A DNA stretch of 64,000 nucleotides from Physcia stellaris (Eukaryota > Ascomycota > Lecanoromycetes > Caliciales > Physciaceae): positions 1-64,000 of the forward strand of contig JABSSW010000023.1 of NCBI GenBank assembly GCA_018902385.1. Reading direction: 5' to 3'. Under the pieces are notes generated by a model, which worked only from the letters and a program-made list of their open reading frames with translations, ran no database searches and was not told where the DNA came from. How positions within the stretch are numbered: the first letter of the stretch is position 1; each line of letters begins with the position of its first letter. Positions 37,572 through 49,826 of this stretch are shown piece after piece. The position numbers were made by a program, and so were the translations under genes.

Positions 37572-39335
37572 ACTTATAGGATTATTATATGAGCCGGCTC
37601 GAGATACCTTGAGACTAGTGATGATGAGTTGGACTCGATATTCGTCCCAGTAGTAGAGAGATGACTTAATTGTGACTCGTGAGAGCCCATTCACAGGCCC
37701 CTGTCATGGTCTAGGCCTATTTCGTCAGATGTTTCGGCTGAACTCTTATTGGAATACCGTATTACCCCCCCTTCTACACCCGCCGTTTTGCCGAAGGAAT
37801 TGTCAACTTCACTTGGTCCAGATCTTCAATGTAAGAATCCGTCAAGAAGCACCACTAGATCTCAGCATAATCAACAATACCCATCCTACTTCATGATCTG
37901 TCAAGCGTTGATGCCGATCTGTCATACCATCTAGTAGGTTCAGATTATTTCTGAGCTGGCTCATCTCGCATCGGTGAACGTTGGAGACGTCGCTTGTCGT
38001 TCAACAATCTCCCCTCGATCTGATATGAAATTCTAACGCAAGGAAGAGGATCAGTGTCTGCCGTCACAAGCAGGCTGGTGGCCTCCAAGAGGTCTCTCCC
38101 TGAGGGAACTGTAGTGAGTGAGATATAAAGTCGTAGAAGCTGACAGTCGATAGTCGATCAAGTAGTCCAAGACTGCTGGTAAGATGCTACTGGGAGAAGT
38201 CGATAGAGCTTGGTCGAAGGCGATCATGGACATCATTAACTTTTTTTTTTGCCTCCTTGTCCATGCACCAATCCAATATACAAACAAACCCCACCTCTAC
38301 CAACGTCCAATTTGCGCCAACCACCAGTAACCCCACAGAAATCATGCCAATTACTGCCGGCTTAGTCGGCCCATGGAAACAGACCGGTAACCAACACGTT
38401 CTTGCAAAGCTCTTACTCGCAAATCTGGATCTGGTTGTTTGACGTTGTTCGTACTTTACCATACTGTCTCTCGACTTTTGCAGTATCAAGCTCTTGCTTC
38501 TTCTCGATAAATATCTTACCTCCCCTCACCACTGCACAATTTTCAGATCCTATATCTTTCAGCCTAACCGATGATTTGATTTGCAGGCTTACAATTATCT
38601 ATAACAATAGCTGGACGCAACACTGCTATTGCCCCATTGAAAGCCTTTCTCTTTCTTTCTTGGTTTGAGACGAAGTGAAAAAGAAAAACGAAAAGAACAA
38701 AATAGAGTCTAGCAAAGACAGGGCCTATAAGTCTTTTGTGTGATTACTTCCTTGACCTCCTAGGTGTTTGATGGGACATTCTCTATGATTTGTTGAAGCA
38801 CCTTGGTCGTCTGCAGATCGCCATGACTTTCTGTGGAACTTTCGGCGTTCACCGAACGAAGAAATTATGCGACCGCCAATGCCTGTTGTATGTGCAAGGG
38901 GTTGAGAGGCTTAAGAACTTTTTCTGGATATCGATTTTGAAGACGGGGGTTGCGTCGCCATACCAGTCGACCAAGGATTGAAGAGTCCTCGCCAGCAATG
39001 GATCGGAAGAAGTCATACAAGCAAACTCATCAGTCCCTGGACTTTGACGAATGCTTGTTACCTTGGGACTTACAGAAATGACGACGCCAGCGCATTACAA
39101 CAGTCTTGAGCCCATAATCTAGAACCACAGGAGCCGCCGATGGCTTTGGTGCTGCAAAGGAGACATGATCTCTGGCACCAACTACACGCCGCAGCAAGTC
39201 TCACATAAAGAAAGAGTGTCAACACCTCACGGCTTGGCAGTAAGATACTTCTCTAGTCTCATCACGATTATTACCTTTTATCTCAGTTCCCGAGACACAG
39301 GGGGATATGTAATTGAATATGGGAAATAGAGTTCA
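37572..39335. other. Intergenic, 1.8 kb
   Basis: No convincing gene. Frames at 38187-38489 (-) and 38257-38668 (+) have no recognisable domain. A T-rich run sits near 38240. Confidence 0.4.
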
Positions 39336-39511
39336 TCAGGTAATGTGGCGCAGTTGTTAAATGCTTGCATTTAGAATTCTGTGTTATGGTCACCCTAGGT
39401 CCTAGGCCGAAATTGCTCGGCGCTACGCCCTCGGAGATCCTGCCACCTCTTATACCTTAAAGGAGTGAATGCTTGGGAAGGTTCGAGGGTTCAAATCCTC
39501 AGAACTGACGC
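39336..39511 (+). tRNA. tRNA-like Pol III locus with a long insertion
   Basis: TGGCGCAGTTG near 39346 fits the A-box consensus exactly. GGTTCAAATCC near 39488 fits the B-box with one change. Runs CTTTTT and CTTTTTT follow at about 39518-39532, as Pol III terminators do. The presumed acceptor strands TCAGGTA and GAACTGA pair at five of seven positions. GCAT before the insertion can pair with ATGC after it as an anticodon stem, leaving TTAGAA in the loop (AGA would read Ser). The boxes are about 140 bases apart, so a functional tRNA would need a long intron. The T stem is imperfect. It is either an intron-bearing tRNA, a decayed copy or a tRNA-derived transcript. Confidence 0.35.
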
Positions 39512-39532
39512 TCTTATCCTTTTTGCTTTTTT

Positions 39533-40388
39533 GTCCATTGAATCACTAATGCTTCAGACGTTGCCGTAAACCTTTTCCGATGTAGCTGCTCAAGCAGATC
39601 CCTTAATTGAAGCAGGCAACATACGCACGCCTAATATGCGTTCAAGAGGAACCGAAGCACAACGAAAAGTCCCGTGAAAGCGAATACCTGTGAGCACAAC
39701 ATAACACGAATAGAGAGTAGCCCAAGAAATCAGAATCACGCATTCAGTAGCACTGGAGGTGTCAGACTTGATACCGCTAGAGTCGATGGACTTCAACTGA
39801 TATTGATTCGAAAGACAGCTGCTTGGCTAATCGGTGATTACATACGAAAGCTCAATGGGAACAGGGAAGAGCTTCACTATGCGACACTGATAGACACCTT
39901 TTGACAAAGAACACCCATGATTGTACTACGTCTCTCTGCGCGTTGCTTCATATGTGCTACCATCAAACACTTTGTGAGGTCCAATCTGTGGTCGACTCAC
40001 ATTTGTTCAGTGATAGCTGTGGCAAAATCAGGCCAACAGAAGAGATTGAGGTGTAAACGACAGTATTAGACATGGTAAGCTACCTGCAGATTTACTATCT
40101 CATCCCTGTCTTTGCTGAATCGAATCGCATTGGATTCACCCACGTAAGCGACCGTGATGACCTCCATTGGTTCTTTATCACGATTTGTCACCGTGATCGC
40201 CCGCTTGTAGGGCTACAATCTTTTTTAATCTCGCTTCATGACCACGGAAAAGATAAAAGGTGATAGCATTCGTCGAGCTCGAGAACATTCAAACTGCAGC
40301 TGCTATCTGCAAGCATCTTGCCCTGAAGCGAATAAGCCTACATCAGATCAGGAATCAACATCCTCACGGTCAATCGTCCATCTTCACA
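39533..40388. other. Intergenic upstream of the metallopeptidase-like gene
   Basis: About 0.85 kb with only short frames (for example 39674-39904 and 40072-40263, both plus). No domain or splice support. Confidence 0.4.
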
Positions 40389-41712
40389 ATGACTAAGCTC
40401 TGGGCTAGCAGCCTCCTTGTTGGTATCCTAGTTCTGGTGTCAACTACAGTGACCGTCCAGGTAGGTGTTCTTGGTCCCTGGATGACTCTCCACGACTTTA
40501 CAAATCCAGCTCGGGGACTTGACTCAAGCCTAAGGTCTATAAATTCTTGAAGTGCTGACTCTAAACTAGCAAAAGCTTGATAAACCCGGTCTTCTCAAGG
40601 CCAGCGAATTTATCATTTTCCAAGATGGCTTAAAAGCAAACTTTCCCAAGACTGACTATTACCTTGAGCAATGGGCCCCGGGTTGGATCACTCAGGACTG
40701 TAAGTATACTTAGGGACCTTCTCTTCCTCTTCTGTACGGGGTCAACTCGAGAGACATTTTTCAGAGGCGATACTGACTTCGATACTTTCTCAGGTTTAAC
40801 CGCAGTTAATCGAGCCAATCTTACTGCCACGGACATTGAAGTATACAACGTCCACTATGATGATTGCGCTAGCCCCTGGGTATGTAACCACGTGCTAGGA
40901 GGTCACGTCTGTCTTTACGACCCCGACACATGTCCTTAGCATAGAGCATCAAATCCCTTGTGACCTGCTATCAAACAAAAGCCTCAGTATGAACAAACTG
41001 ACACTGAATCTATCTTTAGATTATGTGCCACCACAAGGATAGTCCAGATCCGGCATGGCACTTCTTCGAGAACTTTGGCCGAATCCCCGTCCACGCCCGC
41101 TCACGCGTCCGGACCTTGATTTCACTCCCAGACACTGGCGATCACGGATACTACTTGAATGGTTTCATCGCGCTGTTCGACACAGGTACCGCATCAGGCA
41201 CCGGCAAAAAGGTATGGAGCTATCTGTTCCTCATCACTCACGAGGTAGGCCACGCCTTGGACTTCTCGAACGCCTATGCAGACAAACCGCTCTCGTCATC
41301 CCAGAATTGGAAGAATGCCTACGACCAAGATTCCAAAGTTCCAGACTCTTACGCCCAAACCAATTTCGCTGAAGATCTAGCGCAGAACACAGTCGTGGCG
41401 GCTTTCGATCTGAATGTTCCGGGTGGCCTTGCTACCCTCCCCGGAAACCGCGATTGGAGCTCCTTTCACCATCAGTACGAACTTGTGAAGAAGGAGCAAG
41501 GAGACGCAGGCGGCTTACTTAGGCCCGGTGGGAATTGTACGCAGCGGCTGCAGAATAGCAAGGTCGTGCAGGTTCCGACCTCGAGGAAGATGGGGAGAGA
41601 TATGAGGGGCATGACGATGATGAAGGGAAAGCCAAACGTGGATCTCGCAGAAGGGTTGCAGATCATTCCTCCGCCCAAAGGTAGCACCATGGGCACTTGC
41701 CTGCAGCATTAA
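40389..41712 (+). CDS. Secreted zinc metallopeptidase-like protein, CON-13-like
   Basis: Four exons: 40389-40460, 40570-40699, 40794-40879 and 41020-41712; 326 residues. All introns are GT-AG and phases agree. The first exon is a signal peptide (MTKLWASSLLVGILVL...VQ). The last exon contains HEVGHALD, an HExxH zinc-binding and catalytic motif, with acidic residues downstream. Cys residues in VYNVHYDDCASPW and IMCHH suggest disulphides in the secreted form. The layout resembles the conidiation-specific protein 13 family of ascomycetes, named for expression in spores. I recognise the family by pattern only. Proteolytic activity is inferred from HExxH and is unproven. Confidence 0.78.
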
Positions 41713-44160
41713 GATAACAAGAGGGTATTCAAGAATCTTGTTTGAGTCTTGACCTACACTAGGATGGACTGCAGCACTTAGCAATTACGAGCTTCGTACG
41801 AGAGTATCCCGCCCTTTCCAGATTACTGCCTACCTTTTGCTAGAAGTACGAACAGTCCCTCCATCACTGCTTGTCCAACTACAAATACTGGATCTAGTAT
41901 TTCTTTCCTTTTACATCCAAGAAACATTGACCTCATTCCAGCTTCTTCCAAATATCAGATACAGTCATTACCCCCTTTTCACTGCATCTCAAATCCCAGA
42001 ACCTAGCTTCATCTTCTTACGATCGAAACACTAACTCCCAGCGACACGCTAACAACTCAATGACCAAGTCACCATATCTCGAAATCAGGAAGGAGAAATA
42101 GAGCGCTCAAATGTACACGCTACAAAACACCAAGATCGATCCCGTTTCGAAGACCCTCAGACCCAGAAACCAGCTCAGGAAAATCGCACAAAAGTCATCT
42201 TCAATAAAAGAGCAAAACTACTCGCTGCCCCCAGAGTACATCATAACCTCCCAAACTCCCCAGAAAAGCAGTGTCCAAAACGGCCCATCCCCCATCCCTC
42301 AAAAATAACCCTGTCAACAGTCACTGCCAAGATAGAAAGACCGAAGCAATTCACTCAATCGCTGCAGCAGGTCGGTATCTCCTACAAAAGGTGGGTGAAC
42401 AACAGCATCCCCATCCCCTTCCCTATCCCCATCCGAAACCCAATAACATAATCATTCAGCAGATTAAACGCCGAGACCCCATTCACTACACTGCGGAAGG
42501 ATTGATATTGAATGTCACCATAAGCATACCCCCAAAGGAACGATGCATAATCCATCACCAGCCCTCAAATTGGATTAAATGTCAAAACTCAGCTCAGTGC
42601 ATGTCGAGCATGCCTTAACCTTTCCCAGTATCACAAATCCCCATCACCATCATCAATCTTTTGCCGCCATACTTAGTGATCTGCGCAGAAGCCGAGTACA
42701 TTCTCACTTCCTCGCTCTCGGTAAATAGTCCATTAATCTCACGCTCAAATACTCTCGATACAAGATCTAGCTTTTCGGAAGTCTAGTAGCCTTCTAGCCC
42801 AGCGAGACTGTTGTTCTTGGGTTTGTTGTTTCTTGATCCAGCTGCTGTGTTCGTATTATAGGGATAGATAGATCGGTTTAGGGTTGGGGATATTCCATGA
42901 GGTCTGGTGAGGGTGAGGGTGAGGGTGGTTGATGGGTTTAGGATGGACGGGTTGGGCTGGTAGGAGAGGGGGGGAGTGGGGGCGAGAAAGACGTAGCATA
43001 GGATAGATGAATGAGACGGTGGTGGCTTGACGGCTCGATGTAGCGATTGGGGTAATTACTTCCATACTGGAACTGTCTTCTTTCAGGAGACTCCGTCATA
43101 ATTAAGTAAGTAGGACGCAGTTCCCCTGATCAACGGCATTCAGATACATTGGTGTAGAATGAAGTACATTTCCCGGATTAGGTAGTCTGCAGCTTTCCCA
43201 AAAACGATGAAAGTACAAGAGTAGACGCAGCGAGGAGCCAAAGTCACGCGCCTACCTCCTCGCACCTTTATACGAGTCAAATCCAAACCGAGGCGTCTCC
43301 ACAATCCTTATGCACAACATCTAGATTCCTTCGTAAGAGCCTTACTAGGGATAATCGCCCAACGAGGAAACATGTCCAGAGGAGTCGAGATAGGCCTTCC
43401 AAGGCTCGCCTACTTGCGCAGGGAGCTGGACTCCATTGCCTGGTTTTTCTACCTTTCTGCAACAGTGTTTTTGAAAAGCATACAAACATAACCCATTCCT
43501 TCTGTCAGGAGGACATGACAAAGAGAAGAGACTATAGCTACCTCATCAGAATAAACCAATATCTTCTATTTTCCGACGTCTCTCTCGCGGAGAAGCTTTG
43601 AGGACAGAATGAGCAGAATTGAATAAGGAGCGCAGACATGGAAAATGTCCTTGAAGTCAAGACTGGAAGAGATTCTATGAAATGTATGCGAGATGCTAGA
43701 GAGTGGCTAGGAAAGGTAGACGAGCTGCGAGGGGTTGCAACTCCATACTTTATAGTTGAGCAAGCTCCGCTTCGAGGATTTTGGATGTATTGGGGTCCAA
43801 GAGATTTGATTCTGGACCGTGTCTGTGAAGTGTCTAGCATGAGGTTGTGAGTAGAGGTGGGAAGAACGAGAGGTGTACAGTTGTAAGTCAGCGCTTGTAG
43901 TAGCAGTTTTATTGCCAGCAAAGGTGGCTGGCGCTTTCGACGCTTTGCGCATCTATAGTTATCAGTGCGGATATTGTTTTGGCGCTCGTGTGTTCGGGCT
44001 GAATAGACCAGCAGCTCTAAAAGATGTATAATCGCGAGTCCCCAGCTCTGTGTGCGGTACAAATACATAGAGGTGCTACTTGTATCTACCCGGAACGTAG
44101 AACTCGGAATAACTTCGTAGATAGCCGTTTTCGGTAGGCAACGCTGCGTTCCAAATCTCG
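41713..44160. other. Intergenic, 2.4 kb, with a G-rich patch
   Basis: No convincing gene. Near 42898-42992 the plus strand is G-rich (repeated GAGGGT, then runs of G) and could form a quadruplex. Frames at 43538-44224 (-) and 43638-43850 (+) overlap each other and neither has a recognisable domain. Confidence 0.4.
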
Positions 44161-45168
44161 ATGTTTGCGATAGTATACGCTCTGCTCGGATTGGGAATTG
44201 TAGACTTTGCAGTTGCTGCTGCACTACTTACACTCCCCCAGTAAGCAGCATATCGAATTTACCCATATCAATAGCTCACTGCATAGCAGAGTCGATCACA
44301 CATCAAGCTTCGGCCACTATCCTCCCGTAATAAAAGATTTCTCGACAACAATCGAATACGACCGCAGGAACCCTCTAGAGGAATGGGACCTCTACACTCT
44401 CCTAGTCCAAGGGATGGGCGTCATGAGCCGGCTCCCCTGGGATTCTCTCATCGAATCAGACCCCTTCCCAATCCGTCCTCCAGGGGTCCCACTATGGCTA
44501 ACAGCTCGCCACCCAGCGTCGATGGGGCCGAATAGACTACGTATCCAGCATCTGGTCATGGGAATGTATGAAATTGGCTGCGACATGGTCCGTCAGCAGC
44601 GGCCCTTCAATTTCTATGAGGCGTATGCGTTGCTGGCATTGCGCCATGAGATCATTGCGATTGTGACAATAGAGAAGCGTCCTGCCACCATTCCGGTTGC
44701 TGTGGGAAGTAGTCGCACCATACCCCCATGATTTTCCAAAACATAAGCGTCAATGACATTCCTCGACCTGCAAAGAAGGATGAGACGTTCTCCATCACGG
44801 ATTACCAGCAGCCTACTTTCCGAGTCTTTGGTACTTTCACTGGCGAGGACGTTAACAGATGGAGTGTATTCACTGCACTTCTAAGCGCCCTTACACAGAT
44901 TGCCGTACATCCGCAGGACGATAAACGTGCCAGTATCACGGCCGAAAGCGCTGATAGTAACATGCGCTCTCGTGTTCTTTTTAGCTTGCGCGACAGTGGA
45001 ATATTCGAAGAAGGCGAGTTATTTAACTATGGTCAAGCATCGAGAACGATTGTGAATCTTTGGAGGATGTTTTTGTCGGAGAAGAAGTATGGTGGGTTGC
45101 GTTTTAACGTTGAATTTGATGATAAGAACATTGGATCCGGGTCCATTGATGGTTTGGCTGCTGGGTAA
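44161..45168 (+). CDS. Predicted secreted protein, unknown family
   Basis: ATG at 44161 opens a hydrophobic signal peptide (MFAIVYALLGLGIVDFAVAA). A GTAAGC intron (44241-44286) leads into a 150-codon frame with LEEWDLYTLL and FNFYEAYALLALRHEI. That frame ends at 44731 in a four-base ATGA overlap with the next frame (44728-45168), which contains FRVFGTFTG, WSVFTALLSAL and a GSGSI tail. I favour one gene with a second intron, 44696-44775 (GTTGCT...CAAAG), giving 293 residues in phase. The donor is weak, and a frame break or two genes remain possible. The pattern signal peptide, helical middle, Gly-Ser end resembles small secreted fungal proteins of unknown role. Confidence 0.5.
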
Positions 45169-45431
45169 GGGAGGTGGCGAGAGAAAGTGTGTTGTAGTTT
45201 GAATGTCGCGTCAAGACCTGGAAGTACTGTCTGTGACCTGTAGAGGTTTCGTCTTTTGAAAGGATGAGCAGTTGATGTGGATGAAGACTTCCCGTATTGA
45301 GAGATAGCATTCCATGCTAGACTTCCTCGAGGTCAGGCTTTGGAGAGTTATCTTGTTTTTAGGTGCCGATATTGATGGCCTCTCGACCACTTGTGAGGAA
45401 ACTAGCTCCCAAGGAGAAGTAAATGGTACTA

Positions 45432-46345
45432 TTAACCCTTCGCCATCCACTCCTCAGCCTCCTGTTTGAATTCGTCTCTCCATCGACTTAACGGCGGCCT
45501 TCCATTGACCACATCACCAACAGTCCACTGCATTCTCTTCTTGTCCTTCTCCTCTGTGACATCGTTGTCGGGGCAAATAATGTAGAATTGTTTCTCAGCC
45601 ATCTTCTTTTCCATATGATCAGCTACTTGCTCAGGCCACCATGCACCCTCTGGCTTCTCCTTCAACCCACCGCCTCCCGTCAAGCCAGTGAATGTCCAGC
45701 CAGGTACCAGTAGATGCACCGAGGTCTGAGTCGAGCGCAGTTCGTAGCTTAATGATTCTGCAAGTGACTTTACTGCTGCTTTGGAGGCATTATAGGCAGG
45801 ATTGCCTGGTGGATTGGTGATGCCTTGTTTGGAGCCGGTGAACACTATCGACTTGGGCGCGGACGATGAGCGAAGGAGGGGAAGAAAGGTTGCAAGGCCC
45901 ATGGTGACACCGCCGAGGTTGGTAGAGAAGATCTGGGCGTCGAGTGAGTACAGTGGACACTAGAAGAAAGGAAACAGTTTTAGGCTGTAAACTCATGAAG
46001 AGAGCAACTCACCTTTTGGAAATACATCATGTCATCCCACTCGCCTTTGAGTCCAATCGCGGCGTTGAGCATCAAGAAATCGACTTGACTGAACGAGCTC
46101 TCTACCTTCGATCGGAGATTCTTCCATTCATCAGGCTGACTGACGTCCATAGTGTACGTTTCCGTCTTGGCTTCATCTTTCTCAAATATGGACCTCGCTT
46201 GTGATAGGGCGTCGGTGTTCTTGTCGACAAGAGCGAGCTTCATGCCATGCTTTCGACACAGCTTGGCGACTGCAAGACCGATACCTGATGCAGCTCCAGT
46301 GATGAGGGCGGTGTTGCCCGCTTTGAAGACAGGATGAGGGGCCAT
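45432..46345 (-). CDS. Short-chain dehydrogenase/reductase (SDR)
   Basis: Two exons, 46013-46345 and 45432-45932, with an 80-base intron (GTGAGT...CCCAG); 277 residues. It shows TGAASGIG (nucleotide binding), LALVDKN after strand 2 with Asp favouring NAD(H), LNAAIG, the catalytic FTGSKQG Ser segment and YNASK (Tyr-xxx-Lys). It is a classical soluble SDR of typical length with a C-terminal lid (VPGWTFTGLTGG...). Substrate cannot be inferred. It converges with the predicted secreted protein gene, 263 bases apart, and is not adjacent to the other SDR in the window. Confidence 0.9.
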
Positions 46346-47051
46346 ATTGACTGAATAATTGATTGCAATTGGATTGATATGTTTAGGGGACGAAAGTCCT
46401 GAGTCAGTAAAACGTTTGACGACCCCGCATCATGATCGACACAAGAGGGACAGCTGATGACAACTCCTAAAAAGAAAGGACCAATTTCTCATCCATTACT
46501 ATTATTTCCAAAAAATAATGGCGAGTCCCCTACTCCGGACTCAAGTAGCCCCTGTTAGAAGAAGCAAAGATGAGTAGGTAGATGTATCTCCTAGAGTTAT
46601 TCTGTCTTCTCTCCTCATAACCATCAATACCCACCTTTCCTTTGAATACGAGGCCTCAGGAAAAACTATCGCTGTCGTTTGCAATTCTTCCTATCGTCTG
46701 CTTGATATCCCCAGCTATAACCCCACATCAATCAATAGAGCTTTGCCCCAGAGCCGCACAACGATAGATCCAGATTCGGAAGTCTATCGGGAACGATTCG
46801 CTATCCTCGAAAGCCCCAGCAGAAGGAATAGCATCTCATGCAGGTGTCAGTCAAGGTCGGCAGCTTCGCCCCCATTGAAGAAGTTGTCAGCCAATAAGAC
46901 AGCGACTGCGAAAGCCAATGCCGGCTACAATGTATAGTGAGAGGCATATTGATGCTGGGTAAACTATGGGTTGCAAAATCTCCTAAATATGCCCGATGTT
47001 ACACAATCTCTTTATTGTCCTCCACCTTGGGACCCTTACCGTCCTTTCGTT
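46346..47051. other. Intergenic, divergent promoter side
   Basis: About 0.7 kb between the SDR start and the membrane protein start. No feature recognised. A frame at 46743-46937 (+) is unsupported. Confidence 0.4.
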
Positions 47052-47851
47052 ATGTCACACTCAGAGGCTCCTGAAATCCCTTTACACGATGCTCCTCAAA
47101 TTAATCATGAAGCTCCTGAAGTGTCTCCGAGGACCCCGAATGGTCCTGATGATTACCCACATGGGCATTCGGCTAGCATCTTGGCCGGAGACGACAAAGA
47201 AAGAAGGCCCTTGAAGGCCGTGCAGAAACGGAGGAGGTGCGGCCTGTCGCCGGTACAATTCTGGATACTGCTTCTCCTTGTAGCCATACTTGTTGTAGGA
47301 GCTGCAATAGGCGGCGCTCTAGGCGGAATCTCCATACATCACAAGCAATCAAAGTACGAGAGGGCTTCTATCTACCTTATGATGCCATTCCGAGAGAACG
47401 AAGAAAGAAGAAACGTCGCTAATCTTGACAACAAAGCTCTGTTTCGCCGACAGTGGACGACCCTGGCACCGAGACAGGCTCAGCAATCACCTCCAGCGTA
47501 TCAGGCAAACCTTCCGGCACCCGGGGCCACACCGGCTGCCCTGCCTCGAATGGCACAACATACAGCTCGCACTACGCTTCCAAATTCCAGATCCTCTGCA
47601 ACAAGCAATGGTCGCATTCACTCAACGACATATCCAACCCGTCAGCAGCTGATTTGGAGCAATGCATGGAACAATGCGCCCTCTGGAACGCGGCCAATGC
47701 GCCGACGTCTACGTGCCACGTTGCGGTGTACAAGTTCATTTGGACACAGATGGGGAGGCATAATTGCTGGCTCAAGAACGTGTCGCGGTCTGCTATCTAT
47801 CCGGCTTTCAAGGATGTGACCGTTGCTTCGGGGGCGCTGCTTCCGTTGTGA
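47052..47851 (+). CDS. Single-pass membrane protein with a Cys-containing outer domain
   Basis: Two exons, 47052-47353 and 47437-47851 (intron GTACGA...CAAAG, phase 2), 238 residues. An acidic Pro-rich cytosolic N-terminus (MSHSEAPEIPLHDAPQ) is followed by a basic KRRRCG stop, one membrane helix (VQFWILLLLVAILVVGAAIG), a Ser/Thr/Gly linker, and a C-terminal region with CPASNGTTY, FQILCNKQW, LEQCMEQCALWN, CHVAVY and CWLKN. The Cys spacing resembles PAN/apple-like domains of fungal cell-surface proteins. The frame of the second exon is fixed by the splice. An in-frame ATG at 46989 would add 21 residues. Role unknown, possibly surface binding. Confidence 0.65.
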
Positions 47852-49826
47852 GATCAAAGCTTCAGTCGTAACCTAATCGTTAATGTTTAATTGTAGCGAT
47901 TCGTGTTCCAGCAAGGTAAGAGAATGGGCCAAAAATATTGCATAGTGGGCTAAAACATCATGAAAATTGATCAAGTCACACGTTTGTATCCCATGGCCTG
48001 GTTTTAAGTTTTAGTACCCTGACAGACCTGCGATTACCCGAGTTGGGAGGGAACCAAAGATGGTATTCACATGATATGTCCCAAAGACGAAGCACGCGTC
48101 ATGTCGAGGCTGCCGAACATGCGGCCCAGTCTCTTACGATGCATACCTTCGAAAACAAACATCTCGATCTCCGTCAGCTGCGTCAGCCTGCAATCAACGG
48201 AACGCTTCGCTCTCAACCTCAAGTCTCCTACCAAAAGGACACAAAAACGACCGCCCTGAACAACCACTCAACCCAGCTACAAAAACACCCACCTCTGAAC
48301 AACATGTTCGAGCCCATACAGCGAACCGAGTCCGTCCTTGGTCCTGTGCAATACTCGAGCAACAATTCCACTCCTCCTGCATCTTCTCCTTCCCAAATAA
48401 AAAGAAAGGTCTACCTATCTATCTAGACGCCCCGTCACCTACCAACTATCCCATCTGCATCTCCCCTACCTTGAAAAACCCCCGCGCGAAATGCCTTCGC
48501 ATGCAATCGCCCCGATCCCCAAATCACCCATCCCATGGCCTGGTGCTAAGTAGTGCTATCTCTGCACATAACCCCAACAAACCCGGCTTGAGAACGGAAT
48601 CAGAACATCATGTCATATCATCCTCATGTCATCAATTCAAATGCGTTTTGTCAAAGGACAGGGCCGCATCTGGTTCACAAGGAGCATATCAATGGCGAGG
48701 CACAGAGAGCGAAATCGCACCCCCCCCGGACCGTAGAAGACCTTATGTTTAGGCTTTCCTTCGTCATTTCATCTCCTCCTACTGGTTGTCCGAGACGCGA
48801 GCAGGATGCCTGCTCTGTTGGTGGGGGAGGGGGATGGGGGCGGCTTCACAGGCGAGTGCTATCTGTTCTTCGTCATCTGCGTGTCAAGTGTTTCTCCAGT
48901 TCAGGGTTTATGTTCCGAGGAGAGGTGAGCGGTAAGTTTGCTAGCCATTTCGATATAATTTGCGAGATCGCTCATTCCAATCTAAACATCAGAGAACAAA
49001 AAAACAAAAGCCTATGTCATCGTTCTCCCTCTCATCCATCTCATCACCTTCCCCATCCCCAAAAACCAAAAAAAAACCCACATAACCTCTCCTCCCCCAA
49101 CCCCGTTTACCTACTCTCCACCCCCATCAATCTACCGCCCTTAAGCCTTCCAATCCAATCCAACCAAATTTCCAGCACCTCTCCCCTTCAACCACCAAAT
49201 ATTCTCTACTCATCCTAATTCTCATCTCATCTCAAAACAACCCAAAACCGTCCATCAGATATCGAAAGAAGATGCAGTGCCCACGAGGCACGAATCCCAT
49301 CTATATCCTGTAGCGATTTACGTAGTCTCCACCGCTCTGATAGCTGTGATGAAAACCGCGTATCCAATGTAGATGGAGGGGATGGAACGTGAGGAAATTA
49401 ATGACCTGGCCCGAGTCGGGGAAATGAACATATCTACATGCACAATTTGGTACCGATTAAATTGACCACCTCCTTTGCAGAGACTTATTAAGATGTGTAT
49501 GATATATTGGTATGGTAACTACCAGGCTAGAGTCTTCCCTCCCAAGTTCTTCAACCTCAGACGTTTATATCATACCCGCTTTTTGGCTTCAGAGGACAAC
49601 CCAAGGCCATCAGCCCATTACCCCAAGATGTTTTAATTCCAATGGTCGAGAAACGCCATTTGTATCCAGTGAAATCTCCCAGCTCGGCTCTATCGATCCA
49701 TGAGTTCTCGTAAAATCAGGATAGTTAGCCTGGTAAAGCAGCCTCGATCTTCTCATCATGCCTCAATAATCTCATCTCCCCGCACCTCCCCACAAGAAGT
49801 CATCACCGCAAACGCGCATCACCCCA
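47852..49826. other. Intergenic, 2 kb
   Basis: No gene recognised. There are low-complexity C- and A-rich stretches near 48990-49230 and a G-rich run near 48820-48840. The open frames here are short and composition-driven. Confidence 0.4.

Noticed and set aside
38187-38668. Overlapping frames on both strands near 38.2-38.7 kb
   Set aside because: No family pattern and no agreement between strands on a gene model.
43538-44224. 228-codon minus-strand frame
   Set aside because: No domain, odd composition, and it overlaps the start and signal peptide of the plus-strand secreted gene.
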